From assembly GCA_017463325.1 (NCBI GenBank), contig JAFTPK010000006.1:61548-125547 (forward strand): a DNA stretch of 64,000 nt. The letters are read 5' to 3'. How positions within the stretch are numbered: the stretch's first letter is position 1; each line of letters opens with the position of its first letter. Made by a program: the position numbers and the translations under genes. The notes beneath the pieces were generated by a model. The model was not told where the DNA came from, made no database searches, and saw nothing but the letters and a program-made list of their open reading frames with translations. Of this stretch, positions 45,622 to 54,032 are shown piece by piece. This stretch comes from Clostridia bacterium. Its GTDB lineage: Bacteria > Bacillota > Clostridia > Christensenellales > Borkfalkiaceae.

Positions 45622-48201
45622 TCACTCTTCTCCCCACACCGTCGGCACGCCGTCCACGTAGCGCCATGTATTTCCTTTAAAACTCGGCTCTTCCTCGCTG
45701 TAATAATAAACGGTAGCAAATGCCGCCGCAGCGGTACTATTTTTGAGCAACATCCATTCGCTTGCCGTGCCTGCGTAATAAATCGCACCCGCGTAGCGAC
45801 AAAACGAACTTTCCCTCAACTCCGTCAAAGACTTGGGTACCACCAACGATTTCATCACGCCGTTTTCGTCAATAATGGAAACGCCGATACTTTCAAGACC
45901 CTCGGGTAAAATAAGCTCTTTTAAGTTCGCGCAAGCGTAAAATGCAAAATCCCCGATCGTCTTTACTCCCTCGGATAATACGATTTTTTCAAGCGCACAC
46001 CCCATGAACGAATACTTTTCTACCGTTTCCACTCCCGCAGGAAGAACAAACTCTTTTTCCGTTTTCCCCAACGCATATTGCAAAAATGTTTTTCCGTCGG
46101 CCGTATATAAATTTCCGTCTATCGACTGATATGCAATATTCCCCGCTTCTACGTTGATCTCCCCCAAAGTTAGACAGCGAAAAGCATCCTCGCCGATTTC
46201 CACGACACCCTTGGGAACCGTCACCGTTTTCAGCTGCGTACCGCCAAACGCACCCATGCCGATCTTTTCAAGCGCGGCAGGAAGCTCCACCTTTTCCAAC
46301 CCCGAATCGGCAAATGCAAACGCGCCTATCGCCGTCAACGTAGCAGGCAACTCGATTTCGGTAAGCTTCGGACAGCTTTCAAAAGCGTACTCGCCGATTT
46401 CCGTAACCTTATCGGAAAGAACAACCCTTTTAAGATTTTCGCAGTTGGAGAAGGTATCGTTTATTTTCGTAAAAGATTCGGGAAGAACGATTTCTTCTAC
46501 CCCCGTCCAGCTTAAATTCACCGCCGTAACCGTCTCGGGAAGCTCAATATTTTTCAATTTTAAGCAGCCTGAAAAATCAACGCTTTCCACAGTAGAGCCG
46601 CTTTCAAAAGTCACTTTTTCCAAATTTTTGCAACCAGAAAACGACACCTGCGTCACCGTATTCGGCACCGTAATCTCTATCAAGCCATCACAATACGTAA
46701 AGCCTTTTAGATCGGTAACGCCACTCGGCCACTCAATTTCCGTAAAACCGCAACCCATGAAAGCGTGTTCGCCGATCACCGTCAACGAAGAGGGCCAAAC
46801 AACCTTATTTAAACTCGTACAGCCAGTAAACGCAGCTTGCGGAATTTCCGTAATCCCCTCCGAAATAGTCACCGTTTCCAACGCTTCGCATGATCCAAAG
46901 CCACGATTCCATTCCTGTAAAGACGCGGGAACCACTAGGCTTTTTATCTTACTTTCACCAAATGCGTACTCCTCAATCCTTTGCAAGCCATTCGGTAAAA
47001 CGACTTCCTCCAAAGCAGTACATTGACTAAAAGCCCGACTGCCAACCACCTGCAAACTTTCAGGAAATTGTATTCTTTCAATTCCCGTACATTCGTAAAA
47101 CGCCCATCTTTTAATTTCACGTAAGTTTTGAGGAAAAACGATTTCCGTCAGCGCGGTGCATGAACGAAAAGCATATTCGCCGATCGTCTGTATACCGTCG
47201 GACAATACCACCGTCTTCAAACTCTTGCAACCATAAAAAGTTGTTTCCTCAACCGTTTGTAAAGCCGCAAATATCTCAACCCTTTCAAGCCCCGTACAGT
47301 TATAAAACGCCTTTTTCCCAAGCGTTTGCACACTTTCGGGAAGCCCAACCGTTTTCAATCCCGTACAGCCGTAAAACGCGCCGTCGGCAATCGTTTGCAA
47401 CCCGTCGGGAAAATCAAAAGATTTTAATGCGACGCATTGATAAAAAGCCTCCTCGCCGATTGTCTGTAAAGTTCTCGGCAAACGAATACTTTCCACCAAC
47501 GCAACGCGGTCGTTTTGCCCTGGCGCGCCAAGCTGCCCGCCAACGGAACTTTTCGCCGTTGCCTTTCGCCCGAATGCGTAATCGTCTATTCCCGTCACGC
47601 TTTTCCCGCAATAGGTATCGGGCAACACCAGCCGTTTCGGCACTCTATCGGCTTTGCAATAGGTCAAAATGCTCTCTTCCAACGTTTCGTAATACTCCAA
47701 ACCGCTAAATACGGCCTCTGCCTTACACTCTAAAACGCTCTTTTGGGAATCCGAATAAGCCTCTTTCCCGATCGCAATTACGCCCACCGTCGTCAGCCCG
47801 TCAAGCGTTAGACGGTCGGTTAAATCGTATCTCGCCTCCGTCGTTTCACCTACGTTATTTCCACCCAAGCTGATCCTATACCCGCTTGCGTTTTCCACAG
47901 GCTCCCAAGTCATTATGTAATCCGTTTGCAATTTTCCGTTCTCTTTAACGACGTCGAACGAAAGATATAAATTTTCGGGCGCAGTAAGTTCCGTTCTTAC
48001 GCCTGTATAATCCGACGGCGAGCTACTGCTCCCGTCCGTAGGATTGCCCGCAGGCGAGCTTCCTCCGCCCAAGGAAGAGGAATAGCTTCCCGTGCCGCCG
48101 TTAGGTGGCGTGGGCTGCTCGCCGCACGCCGTCATTACGCCCACAATCACAGCGGCACACGCCGCCATACTTAGATATCTTATGATCGTACTCTTTTTCA
48201 T
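45622..48201 (-). CDS. BspA-like leucine-rich-repeat surface lipoprotein (copy 1, long)
   Basis: An 859-residue surface lipoprotein. The signal peptide (MKKSTIIRYLSMAACAAVIV) has a TAC lipobox with Cys26, then a low-complexity Ser/Gly/Pro linker. A fibronectin III-like domain follows (about 70-160). More than 20 LRR_5 (BspA/TpLRR) repeats of roughly 23 residues run to about residue 820, with the pattern of an aromatic, C, xxL, xxVxLPxxLxxIGxxAF. The end carries a YRYVDGVP-type tail (NTWRYVDGVPTVWGEE). The family binds host or bacterial surface ligands in some species; the ligand here is unknown. It follows copy 2 by 32 bases, so the two form an operon. Confidence 0.92.
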   Translation of the reverse strand: MKKSTIIRYLSMAACAAVIVGVMTACGEQPTPPNGGTGSYSSSLGGGSSPAGNPTDGSSSSPSDYTGVRTELTAPENLYLSFDVVKENGKLQTDYIMTWEPVENASGYRISLGGNNVGETTEARYDLTDRLTLDGLTTVGVIAIGKEAYSDSQKSVLECKAEAVFSGLEYYETLEESILTYCKADRVPKRLVLPDTYCGKSVTGIDDYAFGRKATAKSSVGGQLGAPGQNDRVALVESIRLPRTLQTIGEEAFYQCVALKSFDFPDGLQTIADGAFYGCTGLKTVGLPESVQTLGKKAFYNCTGLERVEIFAALQTVEETTFYGCKSLKTVVLSDGIQTIGEYAFRSCTALTEIVFPQNLREIKRWAFYECTGIERIQFPESLQVVGSRAFSQCTALEEVVLPNGLQRIEEYAFGESKIKSLVVPASLQEWNRGFGSCEALETVTISEGITEIPQAAFTGCTSLNKVVWPSSLTVIGEHAFMGCGFTEIEWPSGVTDLKGFTYCDGLIEITVPNTVTQVSFSGCKNLEKVTFESGSTVESVDFSGCLKLKNIELPETVTAVNLSWTGVEEIVLPESFTKINDTFSNCENLKRVVLSDKVTEIGEYAFESCPKLTEIELPATLTAIGAFAFADSGLEKVELPAALEKIGMGAFGGTQLKTVTVPKGVVEIGEDAFRCLTLGEINVEAGNIAYQSIDGNLYTADGKTFLQYALGKTEKEFVLPAGVETVEKYSFMGCALEKIVLSEGVKTIGDFAFYACANLKELILPEGLESIGVSIIDENGVMKSLVVPKSLTELRESSFCRYAGAIYYAGTASEWMLLKNSTAAAAFATVYYYSEEEPSFKGNTWRYVDGVPTVWGEE

Positions 48202-48233
48202 AAAATCCTCCTTTTTTATTCTTTCGTATTATT

Positions 48234-50156
48234 TTACTCTTCGCCCCACGGGGTGGGAACGCCGTCCACGTAGCGCCAGAAATTCCCCTCCTCCGTCGGT
48301 TCGGTTTCGCTGTAAAAATAGATCGTGAGGGGAATTCGCACAGGTTCTTCTCCGAACGCGCCACCACTATACACAAAGGTATTCTCGTTAAAAACTCCGT
48401 TCCTTTTTAACGCCTCCCATTCCTCCGAAGTGCCCTTATAAAAGATCTCGGGGTTAAATACTCCTATGCCCGCAAAAAGCGAAAGGTCGCCCTCATACAT
48501 TTTGAAGTCTTTCGGTATGACCACTTTTGGGATATACGCCCACAAAAACGCATTCTGTTCCAACATCACTCCCTCGGGCAATTCCAAAACGGGAACCCGC
48601 AAGCCAGTGAGCGAAAACGCTTTAAACACCTTGATGTTTTTTGAGAGGATCAATTCAGTTAGATTTGAGTTCGAGAACGCCTCTTTCCCAAACGAGGTTA
48701 CGCTGTCAGGCAATACGATACTCGTCAAATTTGACACAACACCTGGCCCACTAATGTTCTTATCAGCAAACGCGTACTCCCCGATCGTCGTCAAGCCGTA
48801 AGGCAGCTCGATCTCCGTAATCGCGCAACCGATAAATACGCTGTTCCCGATCTCCGTCAAGCCTTGCGGCAAATTGATCCTCAACAAATTTTCCGCCAAG
48901 GCAAACGCGTAATCGCCGAGCTTCGTCACCCCGTTGGGTACGGTAAATTCACTCGCCGTTTTCCCGATCGCATATTGCACGAATTGCGTTCCGTCTTTAC
49001 TGTAAATATTCCCGTCGATCACTTGATACGCAGGATTGTCCTCGGCGACGGTAAACGCGGTAAACGCTGGATTGCAAAGCGCGCCTCCCTGTAAATTCGT
49101 CACCCCCTTGGGTAAATGCAAGGTAGTCAACCTTTCGCAATGCTGAAACGCCTCGTACTCTATCGTTTGTAAGGCTTCGGGAAGTTCTATTTCAGCTAAA
49201 TTCGTACAGTAGTGAAACGCCGCCTCCCCGATCGTTTGCAAGCCCTCGGGAAGCGCTATTTCCGTTAAACTTCCACACTCGCAAAAAGTAGTCTCCGCGA
49301 TTTCTTTTAACTTGCTCCCTTGTTCAAACGTCACCGTTTTTAAATTTTCACACCCGGCAAACGCACTCCCCATTTCCTTTACGCTTTTCGGCACGAAAAG
49401 ATTTTCTATCCCGCATCGGTCAAACGCATCCTCGCCGATTACAGTAAGCTTCGTAGGCAGTACGACATTGTTTAATCTATCTGTTCCACCAAACGCCCCG
49501 TCCTCGATCGTCGTCAACCCGTCGGGCAGCGCAACTTCCGTAAGAAGCTTTGACAAGAAAAAAAAATTCGTGCCGATTTCCGTTAAATGCTTCGGAAAAC
49601 GCACGGAGGTCAACTTCTCATGTAGTATTGTATAAGCGTGAGCTTTACTGATTTTTTTCACCGCCTGACCGTTATACGTGTCGGGTAGTACCAGCCTCCC
49701 CTCTACGGCAGAGGCAAAAACAGCCTCGTAACCCCCGTTCGTCCGCTTATTATAAATAATTCCGTTTGTAATTTCCTCGATTTTTTCCTTTATGTTTGCG
49801 GCTTTGGAATCGCGAAAATCGTCCGCTTCGCTGATCGCTTTTACGCTCATTCTCGCCGTTTCTCCCTCCGTGCAATAATTCGTTACTTCGTAACTCGTTT
49901 TTTTCGTCGTAAACGTTTTTCCTCCTACGGTAATCTCGTACCAGTCCGCGTCCTCCACTTTATCCCAAGTCAAAATATACTCCGTTTCGTATTCCGTCGT
50001 TTGGTTATAGCTCACGTAAAGATTTTCGGGAGCAGAAAGCGCAGGTGCCGCCGAGGAATTCGGCGTGCGGCTTTCGCCGCACGCTGTTATAACGCCCGTA
50101 ATCACAGCGGCACACGCCGCCATACTTAGATATCTTATGATCGTACTCTTTTTCAT
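48234..50156 (-). CDS. BspA-like leucine-rich-repeat surface lipoprotein (copy 2)
   Basis: A 640-residue paralogue. Signal peptide nearly identical to copies 1 and 3 (MKKSTIIRYLSMAACAAVIT, lipobox with Cys26), Fn3-like domain with ILTWDKVEDADWYEITVGG, then LRR_5 repeats, and the tail EGNFWRYVDGVPTPWGEE, which is identical to copy 3. The ATG at 50156 has AGGAGG upstream; the longer frame to 50204 would run through the promoter. The first gene of the copy 2-copy 1 operon, with a strong promoter almost identical to that of copy 3. Confidence 0.92.
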   Translation of the reverse strand: MKKSTIIRYLSMAACAAVITGVITACGESRTPNSSAAPALSAPENLYVSYNQTTEYETEYILTWDKVEDADWYEITVGGKTFTTKKTSYEVTNYCTEGETARMSVKAISEADDFRDSKAANIKEKIEEITNGIIYNKRTNGGYEAVFASAVEGRLVLPDTYNGQAVKKISKAHAYTILHEKLTSVRFPKHLTEIGTNFFFLSKLLTEVALPDGLTTIEDGAFGGTDRLNNVVLPTKLTVIGEDAFDRCGIENLFVPKSVKEMGSAFAGCENLKTVTFEQGSKLKEIAETTFCECGSLTEIALPEGLQTIGEAAFHYCTNLAEIELPEALQTIEYEAFQHCERLTTLHLPKGVTNLQGGALCNPAFTAFTVAEDNPAYQVIDGNIYSKDGTQFVQYAIGKTASEFTVPNGVTKLGDYAFALAENLLRINLPQGLTEIGNSVFIGCAITEIELPYGLTTIGEYAFADKNISGPGVVSNLTSIVLPDSVTSFGKEAFSNSNLTELILSKNIKVFKAFSLTGLRVPVLELPEGVMLEQNAFLWAYIPKVVIPKDFKMYEGDLSLFAGIGVFNPEIFYKGTSEEWEALKRNGVFNENTFVYSGGAFGEEPVRIPLTIYFYSETEPTEEGNFWRYVDGVPTPWGEE

Positions 50157-50175
50157 AAAATCCTCCTTTTCCTTT

Positions 50176-50204
50176 ATATTATCACAATTTCCAGTATTTG
50201 TCAA
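50176..50204 (-). promoter_or_regulatory. Promoter of BspA copy 2
   Basis: Minus-strand TTGACA (50204-50199), 17-base spacer, TAATAT (50181-50176). The region from 50157 to about 50293 is nearly the same as 57796-57930. Confidence 0.85.
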
Positions 50205-50290
50205 TAGTTTTAGAAAAATTTTTTTGTAAAATTGATAATTTTTTTAAAACGATTTGTTTTTTGATTTTTTTCTTAACAAAAAAATAAAAC

Positions 50291-50320
50291 CCCCTCTTCG
50301 CGAAAATCCGCGAAAAGGGG
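50291..50320 (-). terminator. Terminator of the SDR/DUF1292/ruvX unit
   Basis: Minus-strand stem CCCCTTTTCGCG/CGCGAAGAGGGG followed by GTTTTATTTTTTT. Confidence 0.85.
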
Positions 50321-50345
50321 ATCCTTTAAACATTCCGTTGACCGT

Positions 50346-51095
50346 TTAGACTTGCGTTGCGCCGTCCACAGACAAAAGCGCGCCCGTGATATAGCTTGCC
50401 TTATCGCTCGCAAGGAAGACGAACGCGTTCGCCACTTCCTCCGGCTCGCCCACTCTTCCAAGGGGAATGGTCGCAGCAATCCGCGCCACCATTTCGGGAG
50501 GCAACGCCGCCACCATGTCCGTACGAGTCACCCCGGGCAATACCGCGTTTACGCGGATATTGTCTTTTCCAAGCTCTCTCGCCAAGGACTTAGTAAGCCC
50601 GTTTACGGCAAATTTCGAAGTGGGATACGCACAGCCCGACTGCTGACCGTACAGGCTCACCATGGAACTCGTATTGATTACGGACCCGCCGCCCTGTTCT
50701 TTCATATACGGCGCCACCGCCTTGGTGCAATAGAACACCGCGTTGACGTTGAGGTCGATCACCTTATCAAACGCCGCGGGGTCGTAATCGTAGAGCGGTT
50801 CGCGCGCGGAAACGCCCGCGTTGTTGGCAAGAATATCAATCTTGCCGTACGCCTGTTTCACCGCTTTCATTGCCTCTTCGACGGAGGCGTAGTCGGTGAC
50901 GTTCGGACAAAGCCCGATTACCTCGTAGGCAGGGTCGATCTCTTTCAAGCTTGCAAGCGCCTTATCGACGGTTTCCTGACGAGAACCGAATAACGCCACT
51001 TTCGCGCCCTCTTCCAAAAACGCCTTCACGATCGCAAAACCGATCCCACGCGTACCGCCTGTTACGACGGCCACTTTCCCTTCTAACATTTTCAT
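50346..51095 (-). CDS. SDR-family oxidoreductase (FabG-like)
   Basis: NAD(P)-dependent short-chain dehydrogenase of 249 residues. It has the cofactor motif TGGTRGIG, the NNAG strand (LANNAGVSA), the catalytic Ser in INTSSMVS, the YPTSK pair, and the PGVTRTDM substrate loop. The sequence is close to 3-oxoacyl-ACP reductases, but outside a fatty-acid cluster, so the substrate is open. I chose the ATG at 51095 because GGAG lies 8 bases upstream; an earlier GTG would sit inside that site. It follows DUF1292 by 12 bases. Confidence 0.9.
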   Translation of the reverse strand: MKMLEGKVAVVTGGTRGIGFAIVKAFLEEGAKVALFGSRQETVDKALASLKEIDPAYEVIGLCPNVTDYASVEEAMKAVKQAYGKIDILANNAGVSAREPLYDYDPAAFDKVIDLNVNAVFYCTKAVAPYMKEQGGGSVINTSSMVSLYGQQSGCAYPTSKFAVNGLTKSLARELGKDNIRVNAVLPGVTRTDMVAALPPEMVARIAATIPLGRVGEPEEVANAFVFLASDKASYITGALLSVDGATQV

Positions 51096-51107
51096 CTTTT
51101 TCACTCC

Positions 51108-51431
51108 TTAGCTATCTAATTTTTTCGCCTCGTCTGCGTCCTCAAAATCCTCGTACTGATTACAAAATTCCGCAAACACCTCGTCCAAAAGCTGATCGTC
51201 CTCTACAATCAGGAACTGCATATCTTCCCCCTCGCCCACAAGCTCGTAGATCGCGATCAAATCCGCCTCTTCTTCCGTTTCGGGGTCTGCCTTTTGGAAA
51301 CAGCAATATTTTCTTCCCTTATACACAACCTCGTCGATAAAGAGAAGCTTGATAATATTCCCGTCCTCATCCTCAACTTCGAGGATATTTTCTTCCTCGT
51401 ATTCTTCTTCCAGCAATTCTTCCTTGGCCAT
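51108..51431 (-). CDS. DUF1292 (YrzB-like) acidic protein
   Basis: A 107-residue, very acidic protein of the DUF1292 family. The family has no known biochemical role and is usually next to ruvX in Bacillota. Here too it lies 24 bases after ruvX. It has EEENILEVEDEDGNIIKLLF, and a middle segment YKGRKYCCFQKADPE. An AGGAGA site precedes the ATG. Confidence 0.9.
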   Translation of the reverse strand: MAKEELLEEEYEEENILEVEDEDGNIIKLLFIDEVVYKGRKYCCFQKADPETEEEADLIAIYELVGEGEDMQFLIVEDDQLLDEVFAEFCNQYEDFEDADEAKKLDS

Positions 51432-51455
51432 AGTCCGTTCTCCTTTTTAAATTTA

Positions 51456-51932
51456 TCAATTTGGCAATTCGCCGTTTTCCTCTGCAAGCCGCGCCGCCTC
51501 GCGCGCCCTTGCTTTCAGCCTTTGTAAATACCCTTCGAGAATATACGACGCCGCAATGGAATCAATCGTCTTTTTCCGATTTTCCCGTTTCACGCCGCCC
51601 ATCATCTGCGTTTCTCGCGCCGCCGCGGTGGTATAGCGTTCGTCCTCCGTTTCCACGGGCAGGTCGGTCTTTTCTTTAAGAGCCTCGATAAAAGCGCGGG
51701 TTTTTTCCGTCTGCTCGCTTTCCGTGCCGTCCGAATTAACGGGCAAGCCACACACAATCACACCCACCCCTTTATCCTTAGCAATTTTGCAAAGCGCGTC
51801 CACGTCCGCGGCAAAAGACCGCGTACGGAAATACGTTTCGCAAGGCATTGCGTATTCGTTAAACGGGTCGCTCACGGCAACGCCTATTCTTCTGTCGCCG
51901 ATATCAAAGGCGATTGCTCTTTTACCTATCAT
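51456..51932 (-). CDS. ruvX: Holliday junction resolvase-like RuvX (YqgF)
   Basis: YqgF/RuvX is an RNase H-fold nuclease, essential in many bacteria and tied to pre-16S rRNA processing. The 158-residue protein begins MIGKRAIAFDIGDRRIGVAV (metal Asp in FDIGDRRIG), has VIVCGLPVNSDGTES, DERYTTAAA and DSIAASYILEGYL. The ATG at 51932 has no ribosome binding site; a -10 box ends 6 bases before it. A longer frame to 52139 would cross the promoter. Confidence 0.93.
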   Translation of the reverse strand: MIGKRAIAFDIGDRRIGVAVSDPFNEYAMPCETYFRTRSFAADVDALCKIAKDKGVGVIVCGLPVNSDGTESEQTEKTRAFIEALKEKTDLPVETEDERYTTAAARETQMMGGVKRENRKKTIDSIAASYILEGYLQRLKARAREAARLAEENGELPN

Positions 51933-51938
51933 AGCTTT

Positions 51939-51967
51939 ATTATACCACAAAACCTTTTTCCCGTCTA
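51939..51967 (-). promoter_or_regulatory. Promoter abutting the ruvX start
   Basis: Minus-strand TAGACG (51967-51962, four of six matches), 17-base spacer, TATAAT (51944-51939); the ATG comes 6 bases later. The transcript is probably leaderless. Confidence 0.65.
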
Positions 51968-52000
51968 TCGTTTGAAGGGGGAATTTTTCGTGAATTTTGC

Positions 52001-52030
52001 GTATATTCACTTTCTTCACGTCGCATACTG
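52001..52030 (+). promoter_or_regulatory. Possible sporulation-sigma-type promoter ahead of the YtxH-like gene
   Basis: GTATA (52001-52005), an 18-base spacer and CATACTG (52024-52030) resemble the sigma-G/F consensus. No good sigma-A promoter is visible here. This is a weak call, since no spore gene lies in the window. Confidence 0.3.
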
Positions 52031-52061
52031 TTAGCGAATGAAGATCATTCGAGGAGGCAAT

Positions 52062-52280
52062 ATGGAAAAATTCGTGGTAGGTCTTTTGGTCGGCGGCGTT
52101 GTCGGCGCGTTGGCTGTGACCAACAATCGTAAAGTGCACGCGCTCGTTAAAAAAGGACAGGACGAAATTTTGACCCGAATTGACGAGCTTGTGGAAGAAA
52201 AATTAGAAAACGACGAGCAAAAAAAGTCTGAGGAAAAGTCCGAAGAAAAACCGAAAAAACGCGCGGTAAAAAAAGCGTAA
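52062..52280 (+). CDS. YtxH-like small membrane protein
   Basis: A 72-residue protein: one N-terminal glycine-rich helix (FVVGLLVGGVVGALAV) followed by a long charged, Glu/Lys-rich helix (residues 28-72, coiled-coil-like). This plan is that of the YtxH/gas-vesicle-related stress proteins of Bacillota. The ATG at 52062 has GAGGAGG four bases upstream; an earlier ATG at 52038 lacks one. It ends in a terminator shared with the neighbour. Function unknown. Confidence 0.75.
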   Translation: MEKFVVGLLVGGVVGALAVTNNRKVHALVKKGQDEILTRIDELVEEKLENDEQKKSEEKSEEKPKKRAVKKA

Positions 52281-52285
52281 CGAAC

Positions 52286-52318
52286 CGCCCACGGAAAATG
52301 TGTTCCGTGGGCGTTTTC
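52286..52318 (+). terminator. Terminator after the YtxH-like gene
   Basis: CGCCCACGGAA-N6-TTCCGTGGGCG followed by TTTT. Confidence 0.85.
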
Positions 52319-52333
52319 GCTTACGTATCTTCG

Positions 52334-53008
52334 TCAATCGTTTTTGACGTTCGCAAGCTCGCTCTTCAAGGCAAGATTTTCTTCCCGTAAACGGGTATTT
52401 TCCTCTTTCAACGCCTGCGTCAACCGATCGTACAAGGCGTCAATTTCCTTTTCCAACCGCTTTTGCAAAAGCGTCCGTGCCTCCTCCTTTAAGGCGGGCA
52501 TACCGTTTTTCGTTTGCTTAGTCAAAACCCTGCCCCCCTCGTCTACTCTTTTTTGCAACGCGGGGATAGGCTCGCAGCCCAGCTCTTCTTGCAAGGCACG
52601 CAGCTTTTCAGGCTCTTTTTTCAACGTATTGCGATACTTGTTTTGCAAACGGAGCATCAGCTTATCGTCGCCGCCTGAAAGATTAAAGATGGCGCGACGA
52701 ACGGAAAGCCCCTTTGCCCGCTCCTGTAAAATGCTTCTGAGCGCGGCGTCCGCCTCTTCGTCGGTAAACGCTCTGATTTTCCCCACGGACAGGGTAGTTC
52801 CGTCAAGCATTTTCACAATCCGTTCGTCCCCGCGCTCGTTTTTCATAAGCGCGTAATAGTAGTTGCGCACGCTCCCTTTTGCTCTGCCGTTTTTCACGCC
52901 GTATTCGGCGAACAGAGAGGTGAGCGTTTTTCCTTTGTTTTTACCCTCTTCCACAAAGCGCACCAAACGCTTTGCCTCTTCTTCCGTATAACCGTTGATT
53001 TTCGTCAT
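52334..53008 (-). CDS. Two-repeat SANT/Myb-like DNA-binding protein with coiled coil
   Basis: A 224-residue protein of unknown role. Two similar segments are visible: YTEEEAKRLVRFVEEGKNKG...GSVRNYYYAL (7-55) and FTDEEADAALRSILQERAKG...NKYRNTLK (about 80-128), each an acidic start followed by a helix and a final aromatic- and Arg-containing helix, as in SANT/Myb repeats. From about 165 on it is a leucine-heptad coiled coil, probably for dimerisation. The RsfA prespore regulator of Bacillus has a comparable plan, but identity is weak. It converges with the YtxH-like gene and diverges from 53100. Confidence 0.55.
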   Translation of the reverse strand: MTKINGYTEEEAKRLVRFVEEGKNKGKTLTSLFAEYGVKNGRAKGSVRNYYYALMKNERGDERIVKMLDGTTLSVGKIRAFTDEEADAALRSILQERAKGLSVRRAIFNLSGGDDKLMLRLQNKYRNTLKKEPEKLRALQEELGCEPIPALQKRVDEGGRVLTKQTKNGMPALKEEARTLLQKRLEKEIDALYDRLTQALKEENTRLREENLALKSELANVKND

Positions 53009-53099
53009 AACCGTTTCTCCTTGACTTCGTTTGAAAAAATTATTTCCTCATTTTTTCTCGTTTATACATATCCGAAGAAAAAAAATCATAGGGTGAGTT

Positions 53100-53990
53100 A
53101 TGAGAATTTATTTCCTTTCTTGCGCGCCTTGCGCCCTCTACGTAGGCGGGGCGTATTTCGGCGTCGTTTCTGATTTCGAGCGGTATGCGGAAATCGAGCT
53201 TTCTGACGCCCTGCCCGTTCAATTCGCCCCCGCAAACGCTTTGCCCGTTTCCTTTTTTCTGGACGAGAGTATCCGTTTTTCTCCGCCCGCGTGCTGCGAG
53301 GTCTATCTGTTGGAGGACGGGCTTGCCCTATACGTACGCGAATTCAAGCCTCTCGATCTTACCTTGCGCCCAATCACGCAAAAAAGAGAGGGCAACCTCC
53401 TTGTCACCGTCTTTTCGCAAGGCGGCGTCCAAACGAGCGTTCAAACGGAAAACGGCTTTTTCACCGCACCCCTGCCCCCCTCCTTTGAAAAATGCGAAAT
53501 CCTATTTCACAGCGGCTGTATTCTGTTTTCGTCGGGGGAAGAACTCGTCGTATTTAATCAAAAAGGGGAAAAGCTTTTTTACGAGCGTATCCTTTCCTAT
53601 GAGGTGGAGGGCGACGAGCTTTCCGTCCTCCTCCCTCTGTCCGACCTATACAAACGGACGGCGCGTTGCCGTTACCGTTTGGACGAAAACGGTCTTACGC
53701 AAACGGAATATTCCCTCTCGCAGGCAGGTCTTGAAGACGGCGCAGCCCTGCTACCTTACGCCTTTTTCGAGAGCGTCCGTATCGGCGCGGCGTATGAAAG
53801 CTTTCTTTGCGAGGAGCTTCGAGAAAAAGCCGCCTCCATTAAAGAATTTTTGGGCAATTTCCTACACGTTCTGCCCACGGACGACGAAAACGTCTGCACC
53901 CTCGTTTATCAAAAAGCGCCCCGCCTGTTTACAACGCGAAAATTCCGCGTCACACTCATAGGCGGAGCGATCACCGATATACAAGGCTAA
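53100..53990 (+). CDS. Uncharacterised 296-residue protein
   Basis: I do not recognise this protein. It has no signal peptide or clear membrane helix and is predicted to be mostly beta (alternating segments such as CEVYLLEDGLALYVREF, VSFFLDESIRF and GCILFSSGEELVVFNQKG). Six cysteines are scattered. Residues 230-250 form the only clear helix (EELREKAASIKEFLG). A site AGGGTG precedes the ATG. It is divergent from the SANT-like gene and ends in the terminator shared with the cyclophilin-like gene. Codon use looks like that of its neighbours. Confidence 0.7.
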   Translation: MRIYFLSCAPCALYVGGAYFGVVSDFERYAEIELSDALPVQFAPANALPVSFFLDESIRFSPPACCEVYLLEDGLALYVREFKPLDLTLRPITQKREGNLLVTVFSQGGVQTSVQTENGFFTAPLPPSFEKCEILFHSGCILFSSGEELVVFNQKGEKLFYERILSYEVEGDELSVLLPLSDLYKRTARCRYRLDENGLTQTEYSLSQAGLEDGAALLPYAFFESVRIGAAYESFLCEELREKAASIKEFLGNFLHVLPTDDENVCTLVYQKAPRLFTTRKFRVTLIGGAITDIQG

Positions 53991-53996
53991 AAAAAG

Positions 53997-54032
53997 CCCT
54001 CGTTTTTCACAAAGAGAAACGAGGGAGTTTTT
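53997..54032. terminator. Bidirectional terminator between 53990 and the cyclophilin-like gene
   Basis: Stem CCCTCGTTT/AAACGAGGG with an 11-base loop, followed by AGTTTTTTT on the plus strand and an A-rich run on the other side. Confidence 0.8.

Noticed and set aside
51933..52139. Longer N-terminus for ruvX
   Set aside because: The extension is not RuvX-like, crosses the promoter and overlaps the YtxH-like gene on the other strand.
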